This document shows, in pieces, positions 1-7,596 of a stretch of DNA of 64,000 nucleotides. Below the pieces are notes generated by a model. That model ran no database searches and was not told the origin of the DNA. It worked only from the letters and a program-made list of their open reading frames with translations. The translations under genes and the position numbers were made by a program. Each line of letters starts with the position of its first letter. The stretch's first letter is position 1. The stretch comes from Gp6-AA40 sp035496255 (GTDB lineage Bacteria > Acidobacteriota > Vicinamibacteria > Vicinamibacterales > UBA2999): NCBI GenBank assembly GCA_035496255.1, contig DATJEU010000067.1, positions 1 to 64,000 on the forward strand, in the 5' to 3' direction.

Positions 1-206
1 TTTCTCATTCGTCGTGGCGTCAAGCGTTGGCGCGACGGGTACCCCTGGCTGCCCGCTCCCGGTGCGACGCCGCGGAAAATCAGGCCTTCCGGCAAATCGC
101 TGACGGTCCGCCGGTGCCTGTGGTGATCCGGACGACAGCCAGAAATCGTGCTGTAGCAGTTACCCCGCCCTCGGGCGATCGCCGCGACGCCAGATCTGTT
201 TGCACC

Positions 207-240
207 TGTAGGGCCGGTCTTGCTTTTCAGACCGGCCGGC
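207..240. repeat. dispersed palindrome, type A (GGCCGGTCT)
   Basis: A 9-bp perfect stem (GGCCGGTCT pairing with AGACCGGCC) surrounds an 8-nt loop. The same 27-bp core occurs, in opposite orientation, at 2664-2690 and 21895-21921. Nothing else is recognisable in bases 1-206; the only long reading frame there runs through the tRNA and is not a gene. The element lies just downstream of the minus-strand tRNA. Confidence 0.85.
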
Positions 241-254
241 GGCGTTTTGGATTT

Positions 255-332
<78 letters not shown>

Positions 333-372
333 TTTCAGGTGGGCGCTCATTATCCCATAGCTAACGCGCAGG

Positions 373-1086
373 TTACGCGCCGGCGAGCTGTTCGGTCAGG
401 TGCGCGCGCCAGGCGTCCGACAGGGCGGGAATGGCGATGGTTTCGCGCAATCGCTCGGGGTCGTCCGCTTCCGTCAAATACATTCGCAGCACCTCGGGAA
501 TGCTGACGGCAGCGCGATGGCGTTCGAGGATCTCGATTGCGTCGCCGGCAGCCACCTCTCCTTCGGTTGCCACCTGCAGGTAAAAACCGGACCGGCGGCT
601 CTCGAGGAAGCGCTTGACGATGTCGGGACGATCGAACCGGATCCCGAGCTTGTAACAGGGCATGCGCGGCTGCGTCACCACCAGTTCCGCCGACCCGATT
701 CGCAGGCGATCACCGACGTGGACGTCGGACTCGAGCAATCCTTCAATCGTCAGGTTCTCGCCGAACTGCCCGGCCGACAGCTCCACCTCCGGCAACTGCG
801 CGCGCCAGAACGCGTAGTGCTCGTGCGGATAGGCATAGACGGCCTTGGCCCGGCCGCCGTGCACCGACAGGTCGGACTGCTGATCGCCCGCAAGGTTGTG
901 GCCACGAATCGGAATCCGTCCCTCAACGGGACGTTTGAAGATCGACGTGAGGACGACGCGGTCGTTAGCCGACGCGCCAGGCGAGCCTGACACCGGGGTC
1001 CCCACGGCGCCTGCGCCGTGGGGTAGCGTGGCTCGCCCGACGACGACTTCGCGCGGCAGGCCGACGTTCACGGACAACACCTTCAT
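373..1086 (-). CDS. MOSC-domain protein (YiiM-like) with an inserted repeat
   Basis: The protein has about 237 residues starting MKVLSVNVGLPREV, the usual opening of YiiM-type MOSC proteins. It continues with IFKRPVEG, GDQQSDLSVHGG (the typical metal-pterin-binding MOSC stretch), GQFGENLTIEG and RMPCYKLGIRF with the conserved Cys, then a C-terminal three-helix part. MOSC proteins bind molybdenum cofactor; YiiM-type members take part in 6-hydroxylaminopurine detoxification. An upstream Met at 1137 is possible, but the residues before 1086 are encoded by a palindromic repeat, so the inner start is preferred. Residues about 17-41 have no place in the family and are encoded by a palindromic element (980-1037) that keeps the frame. 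Confidence 0.9.
   Translation of the reverse strand: MKVLSVNVGLPREVVVGRATLPHGAGAVGTPVSGSPGASANDRVVLTSIFKRPVEGRIPIRGHNLAGDQQSDLSVHGGRAKAVYAYPHEHYAFWRAQLPEVELSAGQFGENLTIEGLLESDVHVGDRLRIGSAELVVTQPRMPCYKLGIRFDRPDIVKRFLESRRSGFYLQVATEGEVAAGDAIEILERHRAAVSIPEVLRMYLTEADDPERLRETIAIPALSDAWRAHLTEQLAGA
980..1037. repeat. palindromic element inside the MOSC gene
   Basis: A 58-bp element bounded by GGCGAGCC and GGCTCGCC, with an inner perfect stem CCCCACGGCGC/GCGCCGTGGGG. The end TGTCAGGCTCGCC (minus strand) is shared with the intergenic element at 20131-20160. It adds about 25 residues to the MOSC protein without frameshift or stop. Confidence 0.8.
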
Positions 1087-1100
1087 CAGAGAGCCTGACT

Positions 1101-1199
1101 GGGCGGGTCTGAAGACCCGCCCCTGCGTGATTGGCAACTTCGGCTACGTGATTGGCAACTTCGGCGATGGCGGGAGACCCGCCCCTCCGTGATTGGCGC
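1101..1199. repeat. palindrome type B plus short tandem duplication
   Basis: GGGCGGGTCT-GAAG-ACCCGCCC at 1101-1122 forms an 8-10 bp hairpin; the 27 bp from 1101 to 1127 are identical to 34215-34241. It is followed by two direct copies of GTGATTGGCAACTTCGG (about 1127-1143 and 1148-1164) and a partial third copy at about 1190, with a fragment of the palindrome (GACCCGCCCCT) between them. This looks like repeat-associated local duplication. Confidence 0.8.
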
Positions 1200-1228
1200 T
1201 GCCTCTCGCGATCGCGCCGGGACGGCCG

Positions 1229-1927
1229 CTAGCTCGCGCCGGGACCACCGGCCACCGGACCGACTGGTCCTGCCGGCATCGGTCCGCTCGGACGCGGCGT
1301 AACATTCAGCGTGTCCGCATCCGCCGCGCCGCTGGTGCCGCCGGCACACGGCGCCCCGAACTCGGGCGTGGTCTCGGGATTGTTCTTGAACTCGTCGATG
1401 AACTTGCGCAGTCGCGGGTCGTCGGCGCGGCGCAGCGGCAACTGATGGTTCCACGCGCTCGCGACGATCGGGCTGCCGAGACCGGGATACGGGCTCAGGA
1501 GCATGAAGTCGTCGGCGGCGAGGCTCTTGAGCGTGTCCAACTCGCCCTTCGCGAGGTCGGGACGATACGTGATCCAGATCGCGCCGTGCTCCAGCGCGTG
1601 CACGGCGTGTTCGTTGTGAATCGGCACGTCATACACGCCGCAGTTCTGCCAGACGAGGTTGTGCGGCCCGCCCATCGGCGGCGTTTCCTTGTAGTCGATG
1701 TGCCCCATCAGGTGGCGGCCGGCGGGATAGTCCGCCAGCTTCACGTCCTTGAGCAGATCGCGCGTCTGATACCAGCGATAGCCGACGACGGCGACCACGA
1801 GCGCGAGCACGACGATGACGCCGCGCCAGATCCACGCGTTGCGTTCACTGCGACGCGCCTGCGCCGCCTGCTGCGTGGCCCTCGTCGTCTTTGCTTCCTG
1901 TCGCCGCTGCTGTCGTTGCTTCGCCAT
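1229..1927 (-). CDS. DUF3105 membrane-anchored protein
   Basis: 232 residues. A basic N-terminus is followed by one membrane segment (about residues 33-48), then a soluble domain with GPHNLVWQNCGVYD, NEHAVHALEHGAIWITYRP and SPYPGL. These are the hallmarks of DUF3105, with conserved His and Cys residues suggesting a metal or redox site. The function of the family is unknown. The last 40 residues are Pro/Gly/Ala-rich and look disordered. It is divergently arranged with the DUF305 gene, with only about 70 bp between starts. Confidence 0.85.
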   Translation of the reverse strand: MAKQRQQRRQEAKTTRATQQAAQARRSERNAWIWRGVIVVLALVVAVVGYRWYQTRDLLKDVKLADYPAGRHLMGHIDYKETPPMGGPHNLVWQNCGVYDVPIHNEHAVHALEHGAIWITYRPDLAKGELDTLKSLAADDFMLLSPYPGLGSPIVASAWNHQLPLRRADDPRLRKFIDEFKNNPETTPEFGAPCAGGTSGAADADTLNVTPRPSGPMPAGPVGPVAGGPGAS

Positions 1928-1997
1928 GCATCCTCACGCGCGCTGAACCGACAGCGCGACCCCAATCGATTGTGTGGGAACACGTAGTATAGATTGC

Positions 1998-2633
1998 GTG
2001 ATCGTTCGCCTGCTGCTGGCCGCCGTGGCCGGCGCAATACTCGCCCTGCTGATCGCGTCATTCTCCGGCAGCGTCCTTGGCGGTGCCGGCTTCGGCACGC
2101 CGGCAGACGATTCGGCGGAAGCCGGCTTCGCGCGCGACATGGCCACGCATCACGCGCAGGCGGTGGAGATGGGATTCGTCGTCCGCGACCGGTCCACCGA
2201 TCCTGAACTGCGCGCGCTCGCCTACGACATCATCTCGACGCAAAGCACGCAGCGCGGCATCTTCATGGGATGGCTGCAGGAGTGGGGTCTGCCCCAGGGA
2301 TCGACGCAGCCGCGCATGGCGTGGATGGGCATGGGCCACGCCGGCATGACGCCGGCGCCGGGCGAGCCGCTGATGCACGGGATGGCGAGCGCCGAGGAAC
2401 TGCGCCAATTGGAGATGGCGACGGGCGTCGATGCCGAGATCCGTTTTCTGCAGTTGATGATCCGGCATCACGAGGGCGGCGTGATCATGGCGCGCGCGGT
2501 GGTCGCGCGATCGAAGCGGCCAGAGGTGGTGCAGATGGCCAAGGCGATCGACAGCGGCCAGACGGTGGAGATCGCGCTGATGAAGGAAATGCTCGCCAGG
2601 CGCGGCGCCAGGCCGTTGCCGTCGATCTTGTAG
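1998..2633 (+). CDS. DUF305 protein, membrane-anchored
   Basis: About 211 residues from GTG at 1998 (an in-frame GTG at 1974 would add 8 residues; the inner start begins directly with the hydrophobic segment IVRLLLAAVAGAILALLI). The two DUF305 signatures are present: FARDMATHHAQAVEMG and FLQLMIRHHEGGVIMA, each with a His pair. DUF305 proteins are ferritin-like four-helix proteins, some involved in copper binding or tolerance. No copper-export gene is adjacent, so the role here is open. Confidence 0.87.
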   Translation: MIVRLLLAAVAGAILALLIASFSGSVLGGAGFGTPADDSAEAGFARDMATHHAQAVEMGFVVRDRSTDPELRALAYDIISTQSTQRGIFMGWLQEWGLPQGSTQPRMAWMGMGHAGMTPAPGEPLMHGMASAEELRQLEMATGVDAEIRFLQLMIRHHEGGVIMARAVVARSKRPEVVQMAKAIDSGQTVEIALMKEMLARRGARPLPSIL

Positions 2634-2697
2634 GGCGGGTCCTGCGTTATGGACCCACCGGGCGGCCGGTCTGAAAAGCAAGACCGGCCCCTACATC
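2632..2697. repeat. compound palindromic element, type A
   Basis: Two palindromes in tandem: GGTCC-tgcgttat-GGACC, then GGCCGGTCT...AGACCGGCC. The same two-part layout occurs at 21862-21927. It lies between the stop of the DUF305 gene and the stop of the small lipoprotein gene and could act as a bidirectional terminator, although there is no T-tract. Confidence 0.8.
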
Positions 2698-2704
2698 TGG
2701 ATCG

Positions 2705-2887
2705 CTACCCGCTGATCTTCGCGGCGATGAAGCCGACGATCGCGATCACGATCACCACCGCCAGCACGCCAGCCCACACGCCGGCCTTGAAGATTGTCCC
2801 GATTGCCTCGCAGCCGGAGAGCGTCATCGCCGACGCCACCAGCAACACCAGCAACAGCACACGCGGCAGCCACTGCGGAACCACCAT
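2705..2887 (-). CDS. small putative lipoprotein with one membrane helix
   Basis: 60 residues. The start at 2887 is preferred to an upstream Met because it has a strong ribosome-binding site (GGAGGACACCTATG). The N-terminal signal-like helix ends in a lipobox-like LSGC, followed by EAIGTIFKAG and a second hydrophobic segment (VWAGVLAVVIVIAIVGFIAA). Small proteins of this layout are common in environmental bacteria and have no known function. Confidence 0.65.
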   Translation of the reverse strand: MVVPQWLPRVLLLVLLVASAMTLSGCEAIGTIFKAGVWAGVLAVVIVIAIVGFIAAKISG

Positions 2888-3020
2888 AGGTGTCCTCCGC
2901 CGCTGCGTAGTGCAAATGGCGGTCCGAGTGTCGGGGAACGTCACCGGCAAACAGCGGAGCTCACTCGAGTCGAAGCCGGTGTGATTGCCCGCCTGAAGCG
3001 CGGGCACGACGACCGCCGGA

Positions 3021-4355
3021 TTACGGGACCGCGATCTTCAGCTCAGCTCCATAGAGCATCGTCCGATCATTGTCGCGCGCGGCCCATTTCAGCAGCACGG
3101 CCGGATCGCGGCGGACGCTGCCGCTGAATACGTTCTTCCCGTTCACGGTCACCTCGACCGGCTTGTCGAAGTCGACGACGTCGGGCGACAGGAGCAGCGT
3201 GAACGTGGCGACGCCATGCGTCTTCGCGTCGAGCGTGTTGCCGTGGCGCGTCACGTCGACGCGGCCGGCAGGACGATGATGATCGAAGAGCGGGATGCGT
3301 CGGCCGGACGGGAGCTCGAGGGTGTTGACGTCCTTCAGCGCGCTGTCCGACTTTCGCTCGCCAATCTGATCGATCACCAGCCACCGGAACCGGTTATACC
3401 GATCCGTCCGCTCCGTCGTCCATGAAATGGTCTCGGGATGGGCAACGCGCGGATGCGCGGCGAGGAAGTCGGTGTAGCGCGTCTTCTCGTCCGGCCACCA
3501 GTTGGTGTTGTGGTCGGCGTCGGGAAAGACCTGCCACAGAATCGGAATGCCGCCGGCCGTGAACATGTCGATGATCGGCTTCACGCTGGCGGCGGGATAC
3601 AGACGATCGCGGCCGCCGTTGACGGCGTGCAGCGGACAGTTCACCAGGTTGGTGGCGTAGAGCTCGCCGTCGGCTCCGGTATCGGGATTGGCAATCACCA
3701 GCGGCTGGCCGTTGAGCGGCACGCACGCGGCCCACGGCGTCGCCGCGCGCATCGCGAAGTAATACGTACCGGTACCGCCGTCCGACACGCCGGTGATGTA
3801 GACGTGCGACTCGTCCACGTTGTAGGCGTGCTTGAGCCGATCGACGAGCGCGAGGACGTTCTCCACCTGCGCGGACTTCCACCATTCGACGTCGCCCCAG
3901 GCGCGCGGATGCAGGACGATCTCGGTGTTGCCGGGAGTGCGATTGGTCAGCGGCCGCGGCGCGGGATCGTTCGGTCCTGGCGCGGGACGACCGACGCCGC
4001 CGTGCAGGCTGACGCGCAACGCCATCGGCTGCGAAGGGTCGTATTCAGGCGGGACCTCGGCGACGTTGTCGAGCGTCATCCCGGACACCTGCGACGGCAG
4101 CTCGATGCGTCCGGTCTTCTGCTTCGCGTACGGACGACCGGTCTTCAATCGCGCGGCGATCTCGTCGAACGACGCGCCGGTCGCAATGATGCGATCGATC
4201 GTCTTCTCGGCGGCTGATGGCTTGTCGGCGGACCAGAAGGCGGCGAACGCAGTGTCGAGTGCGGACGCCGGTGTCTGCGCACGGGACTGGGCCGGCTGCC
4301 CGTGCACAGCGACGGACAGGATCACGACGACGGGAAGAAATAGGAAGCGACGCAT
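3021..4355 (-). CDS. secreted alpha/beta hydrolase (esterase-like)
   Basis: About 444 residues starting MRRFLFLPVVVILSVAVHG, a clear signal peptide. An alternative Met is three codons upstream (4364). Hydrolase features: strand and oxyanion region ALRVSLHGGVGRP, nucleophile elbow GVSDGG (Ser about residue 210) and a probable catalytic His in FPDADHNTNWW. The fold resembles PHB-depolymerase or carbohydrate-esterase types; the substrate is unknown. It is divergent from the matrixin gene, with only 21 bp between the two start codons. Confidence 0.8.
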   Translation of the reverse strand: MRRFLFLPVVVILSVAVHGQPAQSRAQTPASALDTAFAAFWSADKPSAAEKTIDRIIATGASFDEIAARLKTGRPYAKQKTGRIELPSQVSGMTLDNVAEVPPEYDPSQPMALRVSLHGGVGRPAPGPNDPAPRPLTNRTPGNTEIVLHPRAWGDVEWWKSAQVENVLALVDRLKHAYNVDESHVYITGVSDGGTGTYYFAMRAATPWAACVPLNGQPLVIANPDTGADGELYATNLVNCPLHAVNGGRDRLYPAASVKPIIDMFTAGGIPILWQVFPDADHNTNWWPDEKTRYTDFLAAHPRVAHPETISWTTERTDRYNRFRWLVIDQIGERKSDSALKDVNTLELPSGRRIPLFDHHRPAGRVDVTRHGNTLDAKTHGVATFTLLLSPDVVDFDKPVEVTVNGKNVFSGSVRRDPAVLLKWAARDNDRTMLYGAELKIAVP

Positions 4356-4376
4356 GGCGCGCATATGTATATAACT

Positions 4377-5036
4377 ATGCGCCTCGTTGCGCCCCTCATT
4401 TTGATCGCCGCGCTGACGGCTCCCCTGTTCGGTCAGCAGCAGGGGCCCGTACCTGGCCGACGCGGCGGCCCGCGCGGACCGCGGACGTACACCTATTTCA
4501 TCGAGCCCGGCAAGGACGCGACCGGCTTCAGGCCCGGCGATCGCGAGCTGGCGACGTGGGCACTGCGCGACTGGGAGCGGCACGCCGACGGCCGCATTCG
4601 CTTCGTTGCCGTGGAGAAGGATGCGTCGCGCATCCGGATCAACTGGGTGTCGCCGCGCGAGGGCCAGTACGGCGAGACGCGCCGCGCGATGGTCGGCAAC
4701 CGCATGGTGGCGATGGTCTACATCCGGCCGGACACGACGTCGCTGGGACCGGCGGTCAGCGACGCCTCACTCACGGACCCGCTGTTCCGCGACGCGATTG
4801 TCTACCTCACGTGCCTGCACGAACTCGGACACGCGATCGGCCTGACCCATACGGCTGACGATCGCGACATCATGTATTCGTTCGAGTTCGGCGGCGACGT
4901 GCGCGTCTACTTCGATCGGTATCGGAACCAGCTGAGGAACCGCGCCGCGATCGCGACGACGACCGGCTTGTCGCCGCACGACATCGAGCGGTTGCGCGCG
5001 CTCTTCCAGCCGCGGCGCGTGATTTCCCCGCGTTAG
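4377..5036 (+). CDS. secreted matrixin-type metalloprotease
   Basis: 219 residues with signal peptide MRLVAPLILIAALTAPLFG; an in-frame ATG at 4365 adds four residues. The zinc site HELGHAIGLTH (HExxHxxGxxH) and the Met-turn DRDIMYS identify it as a metzincin of the matrixin (M10) type. There is no obvious pro-peptide Cys switch, and the domain begins soon after the signal. Likely an extracellular or periplasmic endopeptidase. Its start lies 21 bp from the start of the divergent hydrolase, so the leader must be very short or absent. Confidence 0.87.
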   Translation: MRLVAPLILIAALTAPLFGQQQGPVPGRRGGPRGPRTYTYFIEPGKDATGFRPGDRELATWALRDWERHADGRIRFVAVEKDASRIRINWVSPREGQYGETRRAMVGNRMVAMVYIRPDTTSLGPAVSDASLTDPLFRDAIVYLTCLHELGHAIGLTHTADDRDIMYSFEFGGDVRVYFDRYRNQLRNRAAIATTTGLSPHDIERLRALFQPRRVISPR

Positions 5037-5285
5037 GAGCGCCATCAGCGGCAGCCCTGCACCCAACGCCTCCGATTCCGTGCGCCGGAAAACGCTGCGC
5101 GCGCGTGATCAAGCAGGTACGCGGGGGTCGCCGCCTGCTTTCATCCGTACGAGTCGCACAACCAAATGCGATTCGCCCGCGGCTCCAACCCCGCCGCTGT
5201 CTCCGCGTGCTCCCGTTTTCGTGACGCCGCATCGGCGGGCGCGACGCGGTGCTGCGCCGGCGCGTCACACCGACCGTCGGAAATG
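5037..5285. other. gene-free spacer
   Basis: No reading frame here has a family match or a plausible start. Nothing recognisable was seen apart from the terminator that follows at 5286. Confidence 0.6.
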
Positions 5286-5310
5286 AAAAAGGCCGACCTG
5301 AAGGTCGGCC
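5286..5310 (-). terminator. rho-independent terminator
   Basis: On the minus strand, stem GGCCGACC/GGTCGGCC with loop TTCA is followed by TTTTT. It lies 27 bp beyond the stop of the 58-codon gene at 5337-5513 and supports transcription of that gene. The loop matches that of the dispersed palindromes. Confidence 0.8.
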
Positions 5311-5336
5311 TCTACGAACGCGTGTTCAGGAATGCC

Positions 5337-5513
5337 TCAGTCGTTGAGGATTAGGAGTCGCGACTCGGGCGACCGTCTGTAGGCGGCGAGGCGCCTCGCC
5401 CGGGCGGCCTTCGCCTCTCGAATCGCGGTGGGCCCGAAAAAGATGACGAGGAAGACGGGCATGAAGAGCATCGCCGCGTTGACGATCCCGATCAGGGCTT
5501 CCCAGCGATTCAT
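5337..5513 (-). CDS. 58-residue membrane protein, unknown
   Basis: The frame starts ATG AAT CGC TGG at 5513, preceded by AGGAGTACCGCC, a good ribosome-binding site, and ends at TGA 5337. The protein begins MNRWEALIGIVNAAMLFMPVF with a membrane helix of about 22 residues (to about residue 28), then a basic tail rich in Arg and Ala (REAKAARARRLAAYRR). A terminator follows. I do not recognise a family. Confidence 0.6.
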   Translation of the reverse strand: MNRWEALIGIVNAAMLFMPVFLVIFFGPTAIREAKAARARRLAAYRRSPESRLLILND

Positions 5514-5564
5514 GGCGGTACTCCTGCGAGGAGTTTACACGGAGACACCCGTCGGGCGGGTGTG

Positions 5565-5582
5565 AATACCCGCCCCTGCGAC
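5565..5582. repeat. short palindrome, type B variant
   Basis: GGGCGGGT-gtgaat-ACCCGCCC with the trailing CTGCG typical of type B copies elsewhere. It separates the 58-residue gene's upstream region from the efflux operon promoter. Confidence 0.65.
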
Positions 5583-5627
5583 AGTCCCGCCCCCAGGGCG
5601 AAGACGCGCGCCTATTGTGTCCAGCGC

Positions 5628-5664
5628 TTGACTGGATTCAAACAAGTGTTTTATACATGTGTTT
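5628..5664 (+). promoter_or_regulatory. promoter with overlapping inverted repeat (possible TetR operator)
   Basis: TTGACT at 5628-5633 and TATACA at 5652-5657 are 18 bp apart, a good sigma70-type promoter ending just before the adaptor ATG at 5673. An imperfect inverted repeat, AAACA (5640-5644) to TGTTT (5660-5664), covers the spacer and -10 region. Because the last gene of this operon encodes a TetR repressor, autoregulation at this site is a reasonable inference. It is not proven by sequence alone. Confidence 0.55.
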
Positions 5665-5672
5665 CACACCCC

Positions 5673-6734
5673 ATGAAACGCATCGTCCGACTCGTGCTCG
5701 TCCTCGTCATCCTCGGGGGCGCCGGCTACTACTGGTACTCGCACCGCGCGCCCGACGCCATCGTCCTCACCGGCATCGTCACCACGCAGGAAGTGGTGGT
5801 CAGCCCGCAGATTGCCGGACAGATCGACAAGCTGCTGGTCGCTGAGGGCGACACCGTCAAGGCGGATCAACTGATCGCGGTCCTGTCGCCCGAGGAGCTG
5901 CAGGCTGAGAGCGCCTTCTACTCGCACACGGCGGAAGGCGTGGGCTCGCAGGTGACGGAAGGCGAAGCGGCGCTGCGGCTGCAGGAACGGCAGACCGACG
6001 ACACGATCGCGCAGGCGGAAGCGAACCTGGCGGCGACGGAATCGCAGCGGGCGGCCGCCGAAGCGGAACTGCAGAACTCGGTCGTCACGCTCAATCGCGC
6101 GCAGCAGATGGTCCGCGACGGCATCGGCACGCAGGAGCAGCTCGACACCGCGAAGACCGCGAACGAGGTGGCGAAGTCGAAGATCGCCGCGCTGCTGAAG
6201 CAGATCGACGCGCAGAAAGCGGCAGTGCAACTTGCACGTTCGGCCGCGGAACAGATCGCGATCCGCCGGAGCCAGCTCACCTCCACGAAACAGCAGCAGG
6301 CGGCCGCCGCCGCGCAGCGTGCGAAGGCGGACGTTCGCCTCGCCTACACCGAGATCCACGCGCCGGTTGACGGCATCGTCGACGTGCGCGCCGCACGGGC
6401 CGGCGAATTCGTCAATCCTGGCCAGCCGGTGATCACGCTGATCAATCCCGACGATCTGTGGGTACGTGCCGACGTCGAGGAGTCGTACATCGACCGCGTC
6501 AAGAACGGCGACACGCTGACGGTGCGGCTGCCGTCTGGCGAGGAGCGCGAAGGGACGGTGTTCTATCGCGCCGCCGACGCGTCGTTTGCCACGCAGCGCG
6601 ACGTGAGCCGGACCAAGCGCGACATCAAGACGTTCGAGATCCGGCTGCGCGTGGACAACAAGGATCGTCGTCTCGCGGTCGGGATGACGGCGTACGTGCT
6701 GCTGCCGCTGCAAGCCGCAACGGCGAAGTCATGA
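5673..6734 (+). CDS. HlyD-family periplasmic adaptor (YbhG-like)
   Basis: 353 residues beginning MKRIVRLVLVLVILGGAGYYWYS, an N-terminal membrane anchor. Then come a first lipoyl half (VVVSPQIAGQIDKLLVAEGDTVKADQ), a long Ala/Gln/Glu-rich coiled-coil hairpin (about residues 85-215), the second lipoyl half (AYTEIHAPVDGIVDVRAARAGEF) and a beta-barrel. This is the membrane-fusion component of an ABC efflux pump. It is the first gene of a four-gene operon and overlaps the ATPase gene by 4 bp (ATGA). Confidence 0.92.
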   Translation: MKRIVRLVLVLVILGGAGYYWYSHRAPDAIVLTGIVTTQEVVVSPQIAGQIDKLLVAEGDTVKADQLIAVLSPEELQAESAFYSHTAEGVGSQVTEGEAALRLQERQTDDTIAQAEANLAATESQRAAAEAELQNSVVTLNRAQQMVRDGIGTQEQLDTAKTANEVAKSKIAALLKQIDAQKAAVQLARSAAEQIAIRRSQLTSTKQQQAAAAAQRAKADVRLAYTEIHAPVDGIVDVRAARAGEFVNPGQPVITLINPDDLWVRADVEESYIDRVKNGDTLTVRLPSGEEREGTVFYRAADASFATQRDVSRTKRDIKTFEIRLRVDNKDRRLAVGMTAYVLLPLQAATAKS

Positions 6735-7594
6735 GCGCTGACAGCCCGGCCACGGCCGGGCAGAACGCGAGTCCAGGGTCCTCCGGGGGTGACACCGCCG
6801 CCGCGATTGACGTTCAGAACATCGTCAAGACATTCGGCGAGTTCACGGCGGTCAAGGGGATCTCGTTCCAGGTCAAGGCGGGCGAGGTATTCGGGCTGCT
6901 CGGGCCCAACGGCGCGGGCAAGTCCACGCTGATCCGCATGCTGGTCACGCTGCTGCCGCCGACGTCGGGCACGGCGATCATCAACGGTTTCGACGTCGCG
7001 AAGAAAGCCGACGACGTGCGGCGGTCGATTGGGGTGATCCCGCAGGCGATGACCAGCGACCTCGAGCTGAGCGTCGAGGAGAACCTGATCATCTTCGCCA
7101 AGCTCTATGGCGTGCCGCGCGACACGCGCAAGAAGCACATCGACGAGCTCCTCGCATCGGTGGAACTCTCCGAGTGGCGCGACAAGCCGGTGAAGAACCT
7201 TTCCGGCGGCATGCGCCGCCGCGTCGAGATCGCGCGCGGCCTGGTCCACGAACCGAAGGTCTTCTTCCTCGACGAGCCGACCACGGGTCTCGATCCGGTA
7301 TCGCGCACGGCGGTGTGGGAGATGCTCGATCGCGTGCGCAAGCAGCACCAGCTCACGGTGCTCGTGACGACGCACTACATGGACGAAGCAGACAAGCTGT
7401 GCGATCGCATCGCGATCGTCGATCACGGCGAACTGGTCGTCCTCGACACGCCGGACAACCTGAAAGCCTCGCTCCCCGGCGCGACCGCCGCGACGACGCT
7501 GGACGAAGTGTTCGTCCATTACACGGGCCGTGACCTGCGCGACGCCGAACAGGCGCCGTCGGTGCAGGACAGCCCGTTCATGATGCGGAGGTAG
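6731..7594 (+). CDS. ABC transporter ATP-binding protein (drug-export type)
   Basis: 287 residues. Walker A GPNGAGKST, signature LSGGMRRR, Walker B VFFLDEPTTGLDP and H-loop VTTHYMDEAD are all intact. This is a single nucleotide-binding domain of the ABC-2 export class; E. coli YbhF carries two. The first 25 residues (SADSPATAG...) are low-complexity and encoded partly by a small GGCCACGGCC palindrome. It follows the adaptor with an ATGA overlap and precedes the permease by 2 bp. Confidence 0.93.
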   Translation: MSADSPATAGQNASPGSSGGDTAAAIDVQNIVKTFGEFTAVKGISFQVKAGEVFGLLGPNGAGKSTLIRMLVTLLPPTSGTAIINGFDVAKKADDVRRSIGVIPQAMTSDLELSVEENLIIFAKLYGVPRDTRKKHIDELLASVELSEWRDKPVKNLSGGMRRRVEIARGLVHEPKVFFLDEPTTGLDPVSRTAVWEMLDRVRKQHQLTVLVTTHYMDEADKLCDRIAIVDHGELVVLDTPDNLKASLPGATAATTLDEVFVHYTGRDLRDAEQAPSVQDSPFMMRR

Positions 7595-7596
7595 GC

